This document shows, one piece after another, positions 1-6,459 of a stretch of 9,252 nt of DNA (positions within the stretch are counted from its first letter, which is position 1; each line of letters begins with the position of its first letter). The stretch covers positions 1 to 9,252 of the forward strand of contig CAJAHZ010000013.1 in NCBI GenBank assembly GCA_903939665.1, read 5' to 3'. The notes below the pieces were generated by a model, which had not been told where the DNA came from, ran no database searches, and worked only from the letters and a program-made list of their open reading frames with translations. The position numbers and the translations under genes are program-made. Source of the DNA: an uncultured Pseudomonadota bacterium (GTDB taxonomy: Bacteria; Pseudomonadota; Gammaproteobacteria; Burkholderiales; Rhodocyclaceae).

Positions 1-33
1 CGTTTACTTCGCACTGACTTCAAAGGTTTAATC

Positions 34-168
34 ATGAAACGCACTTATCAGCCATCGGTTATTCGCCGCAAGCGTACTCACGGCTTCCTCGTTCGTATGG
101 CAACCCGTGGTGGTCGTGCTGTAATTCGCGCCCGTCGCGCAAAGGGTCGCCATCGTTTGGCTGTTTGA
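34..168 (+). CDS. rpmH: 50S ribosomal protein L34
   Basis: This encodes a 44-residue, very basic protein that begins MKRTYQPSVIRRKRTHGF and ends RRAKGRHRLAV. That is the full-length, near-invariant L34 sequence. L34 is a small protein of the large ribosomal subunit that packs against 23S rRNA. The ATG is preceded by a good Shine-Dalgarno sequence, AAAGG at 22-26, with 7 bases of spacing. The stop codon shares bases with the proposed TTG start of rnpA (TTGA at 165-168), so the two genes may be translationally coupled. The promoter lies outside the window to the left. In most bacteria rpmH-rnpA sits beside dnaA, but no part of dnaA is visible here. Confidence 0.98.
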   Translation: MKRTYQPSVIRRKRTHGFLVRMATRGGRAVIRARRAKGRHRLAV

Positions 169-560
169 ACACCAAATTGCCCGGGGGTAAACGCGAGGTT
201 TCGGCTAACGCGTTTCCCAAGCATTATCGCCTGACCAAAACGGATGAATTTTCATCCGTTTTTGGTTTCAGGAGGGCGCTGAAGAGCCCCCATTTCCTGT
301 TACATTACCGCCTTCGGACGGATGAGGAAGTGACGGGTGCCCGTCTGGGGCTGGTTGTCGCAAAAAGACTACTGCGACGTTCAGTTGACCGGAATCTGGT
401 CAGGCGTTTGGCTCGGGAAAATTTCCGTTTGCTGCGCTGCCGTTTGCCATCGCGTGATTTTATCCTGCGGCTTGCGGCCAAGCCAAAGCCGATTGATCGG
501 CGCGTTCTGGCCGAAGAAATAAAAGGGCTGCTGGGAAAAGTGATATCACCTGAACGATGA
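165..560 (+). CDS. rnpA: Ribonuclease P protein component
   Basis: RnpA is the basic protein subunit of RNase P. It helps the catalytic RNA bind precursor tRNAs and cleave their 5' leaders. The 131-residue product has the family's opening block FPKHYRLTKTDEF (residues 17-29), a central GARLGLVVAKRL strand (58-69) and the signature RNLVRRLARE (76-85), equivalent to the family RNR motif. The length is slightly above the usual 110-125 residues because the only plausible starts are TTG codons, at 165 or 177; no in-frame ATG precedes the conserved region. The TTG at 165 overlaps the rpmH stop and I prefer it, although no strong Shine-Dalgarno sequence is present. The gene ends 4 bases before yidD. 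A terminator-like perfect inverted repeat lies inside the coding sequence (see 237-262). Identity is near certain; the exact start is not. Confidence 0.95.
   Translation: MNTKLPGGKREVSANAFPKHYRLTKTDEFSSVFGFRRALKSPHFLLHYRLRTDEEVTGARLGLVVAKRLLRRSVDRNLVRRLARENFRLLRCRLPSRDFILRLAAKPKPIDRRVLAEEIKGLLGKVISPER
237..262 (+). terminator. Terminator-like 12-bp inverted repeat inside rnpA
   Basis: The arms AAAACGGATGAA (237-248) and TTCATCCGTTTT (251-262) are exact reverse complements separated by TT, and the right arm continues into a fifth T at 263. An A-tract, a GC-containing stem and a T-tract are the classic layout of an intrinsic terminator, here possibly active in both directions. It lies about 70 bases into rnpA, so it could act as an attenuator that lowers rnpA and yidD/yidC output relative to rpmH, for which far more product is needed. 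Ribosomes translating rnpA would be expected to disrupt it. The structure is seen directly; the function is inferred. Confidence 0.4.
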
Positions 561-564
561 GCCG

Positions 565-774
565 ATGAAACCCTTGTTACTGGCATTGATCCGCATTTAT
601 CAATATACGATCAGTCCTCTGCTCGGGCGTCGCTGCCGTTTTTTCCCCAGTTGTTCGGAATACACCGCCGAGGCGTTAAAGAAGCATGGTGCCTTGAGAG
701 GCACAAGTCTCGGACTTAAACGAATTTCTCGCTGCCACCCGTGGAACCCGGGCGGTTTTGACCCCGTACCCTGA
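565..774 (+). CDS. yidD: Membrane protein insertion efficiency factor YidD
   Basis: YidD is a small inner-membrane-associated protein that assists insertion of membrane proteins, acting alongside YidC. The 69-residue product shows the family hallmarks: a hydrophobic or amphipathic N-terminus (MKPLLLALIRIYQYTISPLL), the core RRCRFFPSCSEYTAEAL (22-38), conserved cysteines C24, C30 and C57, and the closing motif RCHPWNPGGFDPVP (56-69). The length is typical (70-85 residues). The gene starts 4 bases after the rnpA stop and ends 21 bases before yidC, so it is tightly packed in the block and its product is likely made together with its functional partner YidC. The ATG at 565 has only a weak upstream purine stretch. 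Confidence 0.96.
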   Translation: MKPLLLALIRIYQYTISPLLGRRCRFFPSCSEYTAEALKKHGALRGTSLGLKRISRCHPWNPGGFDPVP

Positions 775-795
775 AACTTAATTGCTAGGCCGTTC

Positions 796-2487
796 ATGGA
801 CAACCGACGCCTTATCCTGATGCTTGTATTCTGCTTTTCCCTGGTCATGCTTTGGGATGCCTGGCAGCAATTCAAGAATCCTAAGCTTCCGCCGCCGCTG
901 ACTACCGCGACACAGTCCGATGGAACAACGCCACGACCGACTGTTAATCTATCGACCGCGATAGCTGGTGTTCCAGCAGCCAGCGCTGCGGCACCGAGCA
1001 AGGCGGAAACCATCAGCGTTAAAACAGACCTGTTTACTATTGATGTGTCGACTCTCGGTGGCGACATCGTCCGTCTCGACCTCAATCGTTACAAGGCGAT
1101 TGAAGAGAAAGAAAAATCGCTCTCACTGTTTGAGCCAAAGCATCAATATGTAGCGCAAAGTGGCCTGATTGGCGATGCGTTGCCCAATCACAAGACAATT
1201 TTTTCAGTCTCTCCGGGCAATCGAGAGCTTCAGGCTGACGCTAAGACCTTGCAACTGCGACTCGAGGCGGCAACTGCCGACGGCGTTAAAGTAGCCAAGA
1301 TTTTCACCTTCACCCGTGGCAGCTACCTTATCGACATTGCGTATGAGATAAGCAATGGCAGCCAGAAGGATATTGCGCCTTACGCCTACTTCCAATTGCA
1401 GAGGGACGATAAGGCGCCTGCAGGCGAAAGTCGGATGGTCAGTACTTTCACCGGCCCAGCGGTCTATACCGAGCAGGAGAAATACCAGAAGGTCGACTTC
1501 GCCGATCTTGAAAAAGACAAGAAGGACAAGGCAAAGTTTGCGACCAAGGCGGATAACGGTTGGCTGGCCATGGTTCAGCACTACTTCGTCGCAGCTTGGC
1601 TGCCTGCGGCCAAAACGCCGCGTGAATACTACATGGACAAAGTTGAAGGCAGTACGCAGCCAACGTATAAGGTTGGCGTTATTGTCCCTGTAGAGAAGAC
1701 CGCTCCCGGCGCCAAAGCCACGTTATCAATGCCGCTTTACGCTGGCCCGCAGACCCAGTCGATTCTCGATCAGCTGGCCAAGCCGGCCGCGGAAGGCGGG
1801 ATCGATGCTCAGGGTCTGCCATTGGTCGTTGACTATGGCTGGTTGACGATTGTTGCCGCGCCGATTTTCTGGTGTCTCGACGCGATCCACAAACTGGTCG
1901 GCAATTGGGGTTGGGCGATCGTCCTGCTGACCATCGGCATCAAGGCAATCTTTTATCCCCTGTCGGCTGCCAGCTACAAGTCGATGGCCAGGATGCGTAC
2001 CGTGACGCCAAAGTTGGTGGCTCTGAAAGAGCGCCACGGCAGTGATCGGGCGAAGCTGAATCAGGAAATGATGGAGCTCTATAAGCGCGAGAAGATCAAT
2101 CCGCTCGGTGGCTGTTTGCCGATCGTTGTTCAGATTCCCGTCTTCATTGCACTTTACTGGGCTCTGCTTGGTGCGGTCGAAATGCGCGATGCGCCGTGGG
2201 TTCTATGGATTACCGATCTATCGTCGGCAGATCCGTTTTACGTACTACCGGTTGTGATGGTCATTACCATGCTGATCCAGACCAAGCTTAACCCGACACC
2301 TCCGGATCCGATTCAAGCCAAAGTGATGATGGCGATGCCGTTCATCTTCGGTGGCATGTTCTTCTTCTTCCCGGCGGGTCTGGTGCTCTATTGGGTTGTC
2401 AACAATACCTTGTCAATTGCCCAGCAATGGCAAATCACCCGGATGGTCGAACGTGGCGGAAAAGCCGCCAACGACGCCAAGGCCTGA
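796..2487 (+). CDS. yidC: Membrane protein insertase YidC
   Basis: YidC inserts and folds inner-membrane proteins, alone or with SecYEG. The 563-residue product has the Gram-negative layout. It begins with an N-terminal membrane anchor (about residues 5-21, LILMLVFCFSLVMLW) and a Pro/Ala/Thr-rich linker. A large periplasmic P1 domain follows (about 73-330), then the conserved five-helix core (about 345-550). Core motifs include YPLSAASYKSMARMR (387-401), NPLGGCLPIVVQIPVFIALY (435-454) and FPAGLVLYWVVNN (525-537). By eye, Lys383 falls where E. coli has the groove arginine R366, a conservative swap. A weak TAGG (786-789) precedes the ATG. The 3' end overlaps the 5' end of mnmE in another frame if the mnmE GTG start at 2453 is right. 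Length and domain order are normal. Confidence 0.97.
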   Translation: MDNRRLILMLVFCFSLVMLWDAWQQFKNPKLPPPLTTATQSDGTTPRPTVNLSTAIAGVPAASAAAPSKAETISVKTDLFTIDVSTLGGDIVRLDLNRYKAIEEKEKSLSLFEPKHQYVAQSGLIGDALPNHKTIFSVSPGNRELQADAKTLQLRLEAATADGVKVAKIFTFTRGSYLIDIAYEISNGSQKDIAPYAYFQLQRDDKAPAGESRMVSTFTGPAVYTEQEKYQKVDFADLEKDKKDKAKFATKADNGWLAMVQHYFVAAWLPAAKTPREYYMDKVEGSTQPTYKVGVIVPVEKTAPGAKATLSMPLYAGPQTQSILDQLAKPAAEGGIDAQGLPLVVDYGWLTIVAAPIFWCLDAIHKLVGNWGWAIVLLTIGIKAIFYPLSAASYKSMARMRTVTPKLVALKERHGSDRAKLNQEMMELYKREKINPLGGCLPIVVQIPVFIALYWALLGAVEMRDAPWVLWITDLSSADPFYVLPVVMVITMLIQTKLNPTPPDPIQAKVMMAMPFIFGGMFFFFPAGLVLYWVVNNTLSIAQQWQITRMVERGGKAANDAKA

Positions 2488-3829
2488 TCAGGTCCTGGTT
2501 AATCGCACGATAGCTGCAATCGCCACGGCCCCCGGCCGTGGCGGAATTGGCGTCATCCGCATTTCCGGCAAGGATCTTTCCGTCTTTGCCCAGGCCCTGA
2601 GCAGCAAGCAGCCCCCGGCCAGAGTGGCCACCCTCGTCAACTTCAACGCAGCTGACGGGCTTGCCATCGATAGCGGACTGCTGCTCTATTTTCCAGCGCC
2701 GCACTCTTTCACCGGTGAGGATGTCCTCGAGTTGCAGGGCCACGGCGGTCCGGTGGTAATGCAACTGCTGCTCGCACGTTGCCTCGATCTTGGCGCTCGC
2801 CTGGCCGAGCCGGGTGAATTCACCCGCCGCGCCTATCTCAATGGCAAACTCGATCTGGCGCAGGCCGAGGCCGTCATCGACCTGATCGATGCCGCCACAG
2901 CAACGGCGGCACGCAGCGCAGTACGCTCGCTGCAAGGGGAGTTTTCCAAAGAAATTCACGGATTGGTTGAACAGCTGGTCGAATTGCGCGCGCTGGTCGA
3001 AGCAACGCTCGATTTTCCTGACGAAGAGGTTGATTTTCTTCAGTCGGCCGATGCTTTTGGCCGTCTCAATCGCTTGCAGCAACGTCTTGCCACAGTATTT
3101 GATCGTGCCGGTCAGGGCAAACTCCTGCAGAGCGGCCTGCATGTCGTGCTTGCCGGTCAGCCCAACGTGGGCAAGTCAAGCTTGCTGAATCGTCTAGCCG
3201 GCGACGAACTGGCGATCGTCACACCGGTCGCCGGGACAACCCGTGACGTCGTGCGCGGTAGCTTGCAGCTGGAAGGCATTCCTCTGCATGTAATCGATAC
3301 GGCAGGGCTGCGTGAAACCACTGACGAAATCGAGAAGATTGGCATCGAGCGCGCCTGGCGCGAAATTGAGCGTGCCGATGTGCTCGTTCTGTTGGTTGAT
3401 GCACGCACCGGCAGCGGCGAAGCAGAGCAGTCCATCCTCGCCCGATTGCCTGCGCATCTGGCGCGCATCACCGTTTACAACAAGATTGATCTGGCCGGGC
3501 GCGCCGCCGAGCGCCATGAAGAGTCGGGCGGCGTTGCCATCCAGCTTTCTGCCAAAAGTGGTGAGGGAATCGAGCTACTGCGGCAAGAACTACTACGCAT
3601 CGCCGGCTGGCATCCCGCCGAAGATGTCTTCATCGCTCGCGAACGGCATCTGCAAGCGCTCCTCGAAGCGCGCGATCACATCGCTGCAGCGCAGTCGCAA
3701 CTGGGTAGACTCGAACTTTTTGCTGAAGAATTGCGCATGGCGCAACGGGCACTATGCGCAATCACCGGCGAGTTCAGTGCTGACGACCTGCTCGGTGAAA
3801 TTTTCGGGCGTTTCTGCATAGGGAAGTGA
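2453..3829 (+). CDS. mnmE: tRNA uridine-5-carboxymethylaminomethyl(34) synthesis GTPase MnmE
   Basis: MnmE works with MnmG to install the cmnm5 group on the wobble uridine U34 of certain tRNAs, using GTP hydrolysis and 5,10-methylenetetrahydrofolate. From the GTG at 2453 the product is 458 residues (family about 450-455). The N-terminal domain carries TIAAIATAPGRGGIGVIRIS and PGEFTRRAYLNGKLDL (120-135). The G domain has the P-loop GQPNVGKS (235-242), GTTRD (261-265), DTAG (282-285), NKID (343-346) and SAK (366-368). The protein ends with the catalytic FCIGK. The start is uncertain. The open frame runs back into yidC, but conserved sequence begins only near base 2507; GTG 2453 gives an 18-residue leader and a 35-base overlap with yidC, while CTG 2495 would give a more usual N-terminus. 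A GC-rich hairpin follows at 2521-2543. Confidence 0.95.
   Translation: MAEKPPTTPRPDQVLVNRTIAAIATAPGRGGIGVIRISGKDLSVFAQALSSKQPPARVATLVNFNAADGLAIDSGLLLYFPAPHSFTGEDVLELQGHGGPVVMQLLLARCLDLGARLAEPGEFTRRAYLNGKLDLAQAEAVIDLIDAATATAARSAVRSLQGEFSKEIHGLVEQLVELRALVEATLDFPDEEVDFLQSADAFGRLNRLQQRLATVFDRAGQGKLLQSGLHVVLAGQPNVGKSSLLNRLAGDELAIVTPVAGTTRDVVRGSLQLEGIPLHVIDTAGLRETTDEIEKIGIERAWREIERADVLVLLVDARTGSGEAEQSILARLPAHLARITVYNKIDLAGRAAERHEESGGVAIQLSAKSGEGIELLRQELLRIAGWHPAEDVFIARERHLQALLEARDHIAAAQSQLGRLELFAEELRMAQRALCAITGEFSADDLLGEIFGRFCIGK
2521..2543 (+). repeat. GC-rich perfect hairpin near the start of mnmE
   Basis: The arms CGCCACGGCC (2521-2530) and GGCCGTGGCG (2534-2543) are exact reverse complements with a CCC loop. 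The stem is strongly GC-rich and lies in the initiation region of mnmE, just after the yidC stop at 2487. No T-tract follows, so it does not look like an intrinsic terminator. In RNA it could slow ribosomes, affect mnmE initiation or protect the upstream message. The sequence also encodes the conserved ATAPGRGG segment, so protein constraint contributes to its composition. Confidence 0.5.
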
Positions 3830-3887
3830 GAATGCTGCCACGGGGTGACGGATAGTCATCTGAAACCCGGGCGCACACAACACGCTC

Positions 3888-4652
3888 ATGGCTACCGGAA
3901 TTCTTATCAGCCTTGCGCTGACTGCTTTTTGCGCCGGCTTCATTGACGCCGTTGTCGGCGGCGGGGGCTTGATCCAGATCCCGGCGTTATTTACGGCGCT
4001 GCCCAAGGAGTTGCCGGCCAGTCTCTTCGGCACCAACAAATTTGCCAGTATTTTCGGGACGAGCAACGCTGCTTGGCGCTACGCACATCGCGTCAAGATG
4101 CCATGGCGTACGACGCTGCCGGCGGCTGTCGCCGCGTTTGTCTGCTCATATATTGGCGCGATGGCGATTGCCTGGCTGCCGCTCCAGGTGCTAAGACCCT
4201 TGATTCTGGTTCTGCTGGTTGGTGCGGCGGCCTATACTTTTTGGCACAAGGATTTTGGCAGCCTTCATCGTCCCCAGCACACGGGTCGCCGCGAGTTGGC
4301 CTACGCCCTGATTGTCGGTGGTGCGATTGGTTTTTACGACGGATTTTTCGGCCCCGGGACGGGCAGTTTTCTCATCTTCTTGTTTATCCGTTTTTTTGGC
4401 TTTGATTTTCTGCACGCTTCGGCGGCGGCCAAGCTGGTTAATGTCGCCACCAACCTTGCCGCGCTCAGTTTTTTCGCGCCAAATGGCTATTTGTTGCCGC
4501 TGCTTGCGGTAGTGATGGCGGCGTTCAATGTCTTCGGTTCGGTTCTCGGGACACAGCTTGCTCTGCGTCACGGTAGCTGGTTCGTGCGCAAAATTTTCTT
4601 GATTGTCGTCAGCGCGCTGATCTTAAAGTTTGCCTACGACACATTGATTTGA
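3888..4652 (+). CDS. TSUP (TauE/SafE, DUF81) family membrane transporter
   Basis: This 254-residue integral inner-membrane protein belongs to the TSUP family. Characterised members move sulfonates, sulfite or other small organic anions across the inner membrane. Two related glycine-rich motifs mark the two halves of the protein: GFIDAVVGGGGLIQIPAL (17-34) and GFYDGFFGPGTGSF (148-161), consistent with the internal duplication typical of the family. Clear hydrophobic helices occur around 4-24, 77-98, 102-119, 137-150, 161-171, 201-221 and 234-250. The overall style is close to the YfcA-type subgroup. It starts 58 bases after mnmE with no clear Shine-Dalgarno sequence or terminator between them, so it may be read from the same transcript. 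No sulfur-metabolism gene lies nearby, so the substrate cannot be told from context. Confidence 0.88.
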   Translation: MATGILISLALTAFCAGFIDAVVGGGGLIQIPALFTALPKELPASLFGTNKFASIFGTSNAAWRYAHRVKMPWRTTLPAAVAAFVCSYIGAMAIAWLPLQVLRPLILVLLVGAAAYTFWHKDFGSLHRPQHTGRRELAYALIVGGAIGFYDGFFGPGTGSFLIFLFIRFFGFDFLHASAAAKLVNVATNLAALSFFAPNGYLLPLLAVVMAAFNVFGSVLGTQLALRHGSWFVRKIFLIVVSALILKFAYDTLI

Positions 4653-4685
4653 TCGGATTGCGCAGCGGTCGCCGACCCTGGCCAA

Positions 4686-6398
4686 TCAGGCTTCGCCGCG
4701 TACCCCACCGAGCGGCACAATGGTGATCCCATATTTGCGCGCTGCACGTTGGTAGAGTTCGCGGGCAGACATCACCTTGGCGTTGCGCATATCCTTCGCT
4801 TGCGCTAACTGCAGATAGCGCACCCCGCGGTCCGCCATGCCCTCGTTCCAGCCTTTGCGCTCGAGCAGCGTAAAAATGGCCTTTGTCGCATTGACCAGAA
4901 ATTGCAAGTTGGGAACGCTGTCGGCGGCTTCGATCAGCATCTGCACCGATGCTTCGAGATCGCCGCTGCGCGCTGCCAGCACGCCGCGGTTATTGAGCTC
5001 GACAATTTCCTTGCCGACCTGCGCGAGCATCGCCTGGCCGGCTGCCTCCTTGCCGGTCTTGGCAAATACTCCCTGAATGTGCGCGATCATGCTGCGGTCT
5101 TCGTGGTTTTCGGCCGCTACCTTGCGCAGGATGTCCTGCGCCGTGGCCTCGTCGCCAGTTGCCAGACAGGCGCGGGCCAGATCAACCGTGAGTTTTTGCG
5201 ACACGCCAGACTTCTTGCCTTCAGCGTGCAGCGTGTCCTGCAACACGAGTGCTTTCTCCAGCGCCTGCTTCGCCTTGCCCGGTTCGCCTTCTTTTTCGGC
5301 GCACAGGCTCTCCATTACCAGTGCAGCAAATTCGCCTTGCTTGTTGCCACGCCAGTCGCGACGCAGTTCCTGGGTGATCTTTTTGGCGCCTTCGGTATGT
5401 CCGCGGTCGATCATTACGCGCGAAAGATTGGTGTAATCGTCGACGTTCATGAGTGACGACCCACGGTGACGATCAAGCACCTTGCCATAGGCTTTTTCGG
5501 CAGCCTCCAAGTCGTCGTTGCGGACCGCGACATCGCCGACCATGCGCTGCCTTGTTGAATTTTTCGGAGAAATCGACGCCGCCAGTTGCAGCATCTCCTG
5601 AGCTTCGGTGAGCTTGCCCATTTCCTCGCGTACGCCGGCAACGAAATCATAAGCCGCCAGATATTCGGGAAAATCCTCAACGATCGATTCGCCAAGCGCC
5701 TCCGCCTCGGGAAGTTGCTCTTGCCCGCGCAGGGCAATTGCCAATCCCATGCGCGCCCATGGCACCATGCGGTTCTCCAGCACCTGCTGGTATACCGCCT
5801 GAGCCTCGTCGTAGCGGCCAAGTGCGTTGAGAATCTCGCCCTTCAGACGCAGCGTGTCATAGAGAAACCCGCCATCACGCGCTATCAGACCCTCGCAGGC
5901 CGCCAGTGCCTGAACGAACGAGCCGTTATCAAGATGCCCGAAAACCTGCCCAAAAAATTTCTTTTTATAGACGGCACGTGCCAGCCGCCCTTGCAATTGC
6001 TCGGCGGTGAATGGCTTGATCAGATAATCGTCGGGTCCCAGTTCGGCAACTGAAACCACGTTCTGGTAGCTGCGTTCGCTGGTGATGATGATGAAAATCG
6101 TGGATAGCGAGATCAGATGCTGTTGACGCAGTTCTTCGAGCAGTTGCTGTCCGTCGCGCCCATCATCGAGAATGAAGTCGGAAAGAATGATATCGAAGCG
6201 GTTTGCCTTCACTTGGCGAAGCACCTCGATCGTGCTTCCGGCGTTATGCACGGTAGTGATGTCGAGGCTGGAGAGCATCATGCGCAGTGAGTTGCGCGCA
6301 CTAGCATGACGATCAACAAGGAGCACGCGCTTGAGCGCCAGCTCCTTGCTGAGGCTATGCAGTAGTTCGGCGGTGCTTGCGGGATCTGGCTGGCTCAC
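4686..6398 (-). CDS. Response regulator: receiver domain fused to TPR-like tail
   Basis: The 570-residue product starts at a GTG with AAGG 9 bases upstream. Residues 23-145 form a receiver domain: KRVLLVD (D29), the phospho-acceptor D74 in IILSDFILDDG, T106/S107 in IFIIITSE, and K128 in DYLIKPF. Position 30 is Arg, where most receivers have a second acidic residue, so metal binding may be altered. Residues 155-515 are helical repeats of TPR type, for example ALGRYDEAQAVYQQVL (192-207) and RSGDLEASVQMLIEAADSVP (477-496). No DNA-binding, enzymatic or kinase domain is seen, so output is probably through protein-protein contact. The architecture recalls Vibrio VieB, a receiver-TPR protein that modulates a c-di-GMP phosphorelay; that analogy is inference. 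It lies 61 bases downstream of the S24-like regulator on the same strand and converges with the TSUP gene across 33 bases. Confidence 0.88.
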   Translation of the reverse strand: MSQPDPASTAELLHSLSKELALKRVLLVDRHASARNSLRMMLSSLDITTVHNAGSTIEVLRQVKANRFDIILSDFILDDGRDGQQLLEELRQQHLISLSTIFIIITSERSYQNVVSVAELGPDDYLIKPFTAEQLQGRLARAVYKKKFFGQVFGHLDNGSFVQALAACEGLIARDGGFLYDTLRLKGEILNALGRYDEAQAVYQQVLENRMVPWARMGLAIALRGQEQLPEAEALGESIVEDFPEYLAAYDFVAGVREEMGKLTEAQEMLQLAASISPKNSTRQRMVGDVAVRNDDLEAAEKAYGKVLDRHRGSSLMNVDDYTNLSRVMIDRGHTEGAKKITQELRRDWRGNKQGEFAALVMESLCAEKEGEPGKAKQALEKALVLQDTLHAEGKKSGVSQKLTVDLARACLATGDEATAQDILRKVAAENHEDRSMIAHIQGVFAKTGKEAAGQAMLAQVGKEIVELNNRGVLAARSGDLEASVQMLIEAADSVPNLQFLVNATKAIFTLLERKGWNEGMADRGVRYLQLAQAKDMRNAKVMSARELYQRAARKYGITIVPLGGVRGEA

Positions 6399-6423
6399 GG
6401 GGATGAACCTTACGCCAGCATCA

Positions 6424-6442
6424 ACCGTGGATCAAGCACGGT
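6424..6442 (-). repeat. Small inverted repeat between the S24-like and receiver-TPR genes
   Basis: ACCGTG (6424-6429) and CACGGT (6437-6442) are reverse complements around a 7-base loop. Nearby, CCGGCGCCGG (6449-6458) is a 10-base palindrome placed immediately after the stop of the upstream minus-strand gene. No T-run follows either one on the minus strand, so neither is a convincing terminator. They could form a mild stem-loop in a joint transcript, affecting processing or the ratio of the two products. Confidence 0.3.
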
Positions 6443-6459
6443 CCGCGCCCGGCGCCGGT

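Noticed and set aside
1415..1426. 12-base palindrome CGCCTGCAGGCG in yidC
   Set aside because: About two palindromes of this length are expected by chance in a window this size, and nothing around it suggests a function.
2435..3142. 235-residue minus-strand open frame opposite mnmE
   Set aside because: mnmE on the plus strand is unambiguous over this span, and the antisense product has no recognisable motif.
3350..3362. 6-bp inverted repeat CGCGCC-T-GGCGCG in mnmE
   Set aside because: The arms are short, the loop of one base is sterically poor, and GC-rich coding sequence makes such matches common.
4653..4685. Possible bidirectional terminator between the convergent TSUP and receiver-TPR genes (GATTG/CAATC enclosing GGTCG/CGACC)
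   Set aside because: The nested pairing is short, the inner loop is a single base, and no T-run follows on either strand. The stretch is only 33 bases and no terminator can be supported.
4902..5456. 184-residue plus-strand open frame antisense to the receiver-TPR gene
   Set aside because: It is low-complexity in character (Leu/Ala/Arg-rich) and lies entirely opposite a well-supported coding sequence; it is a shadow of that gene's codon structure.
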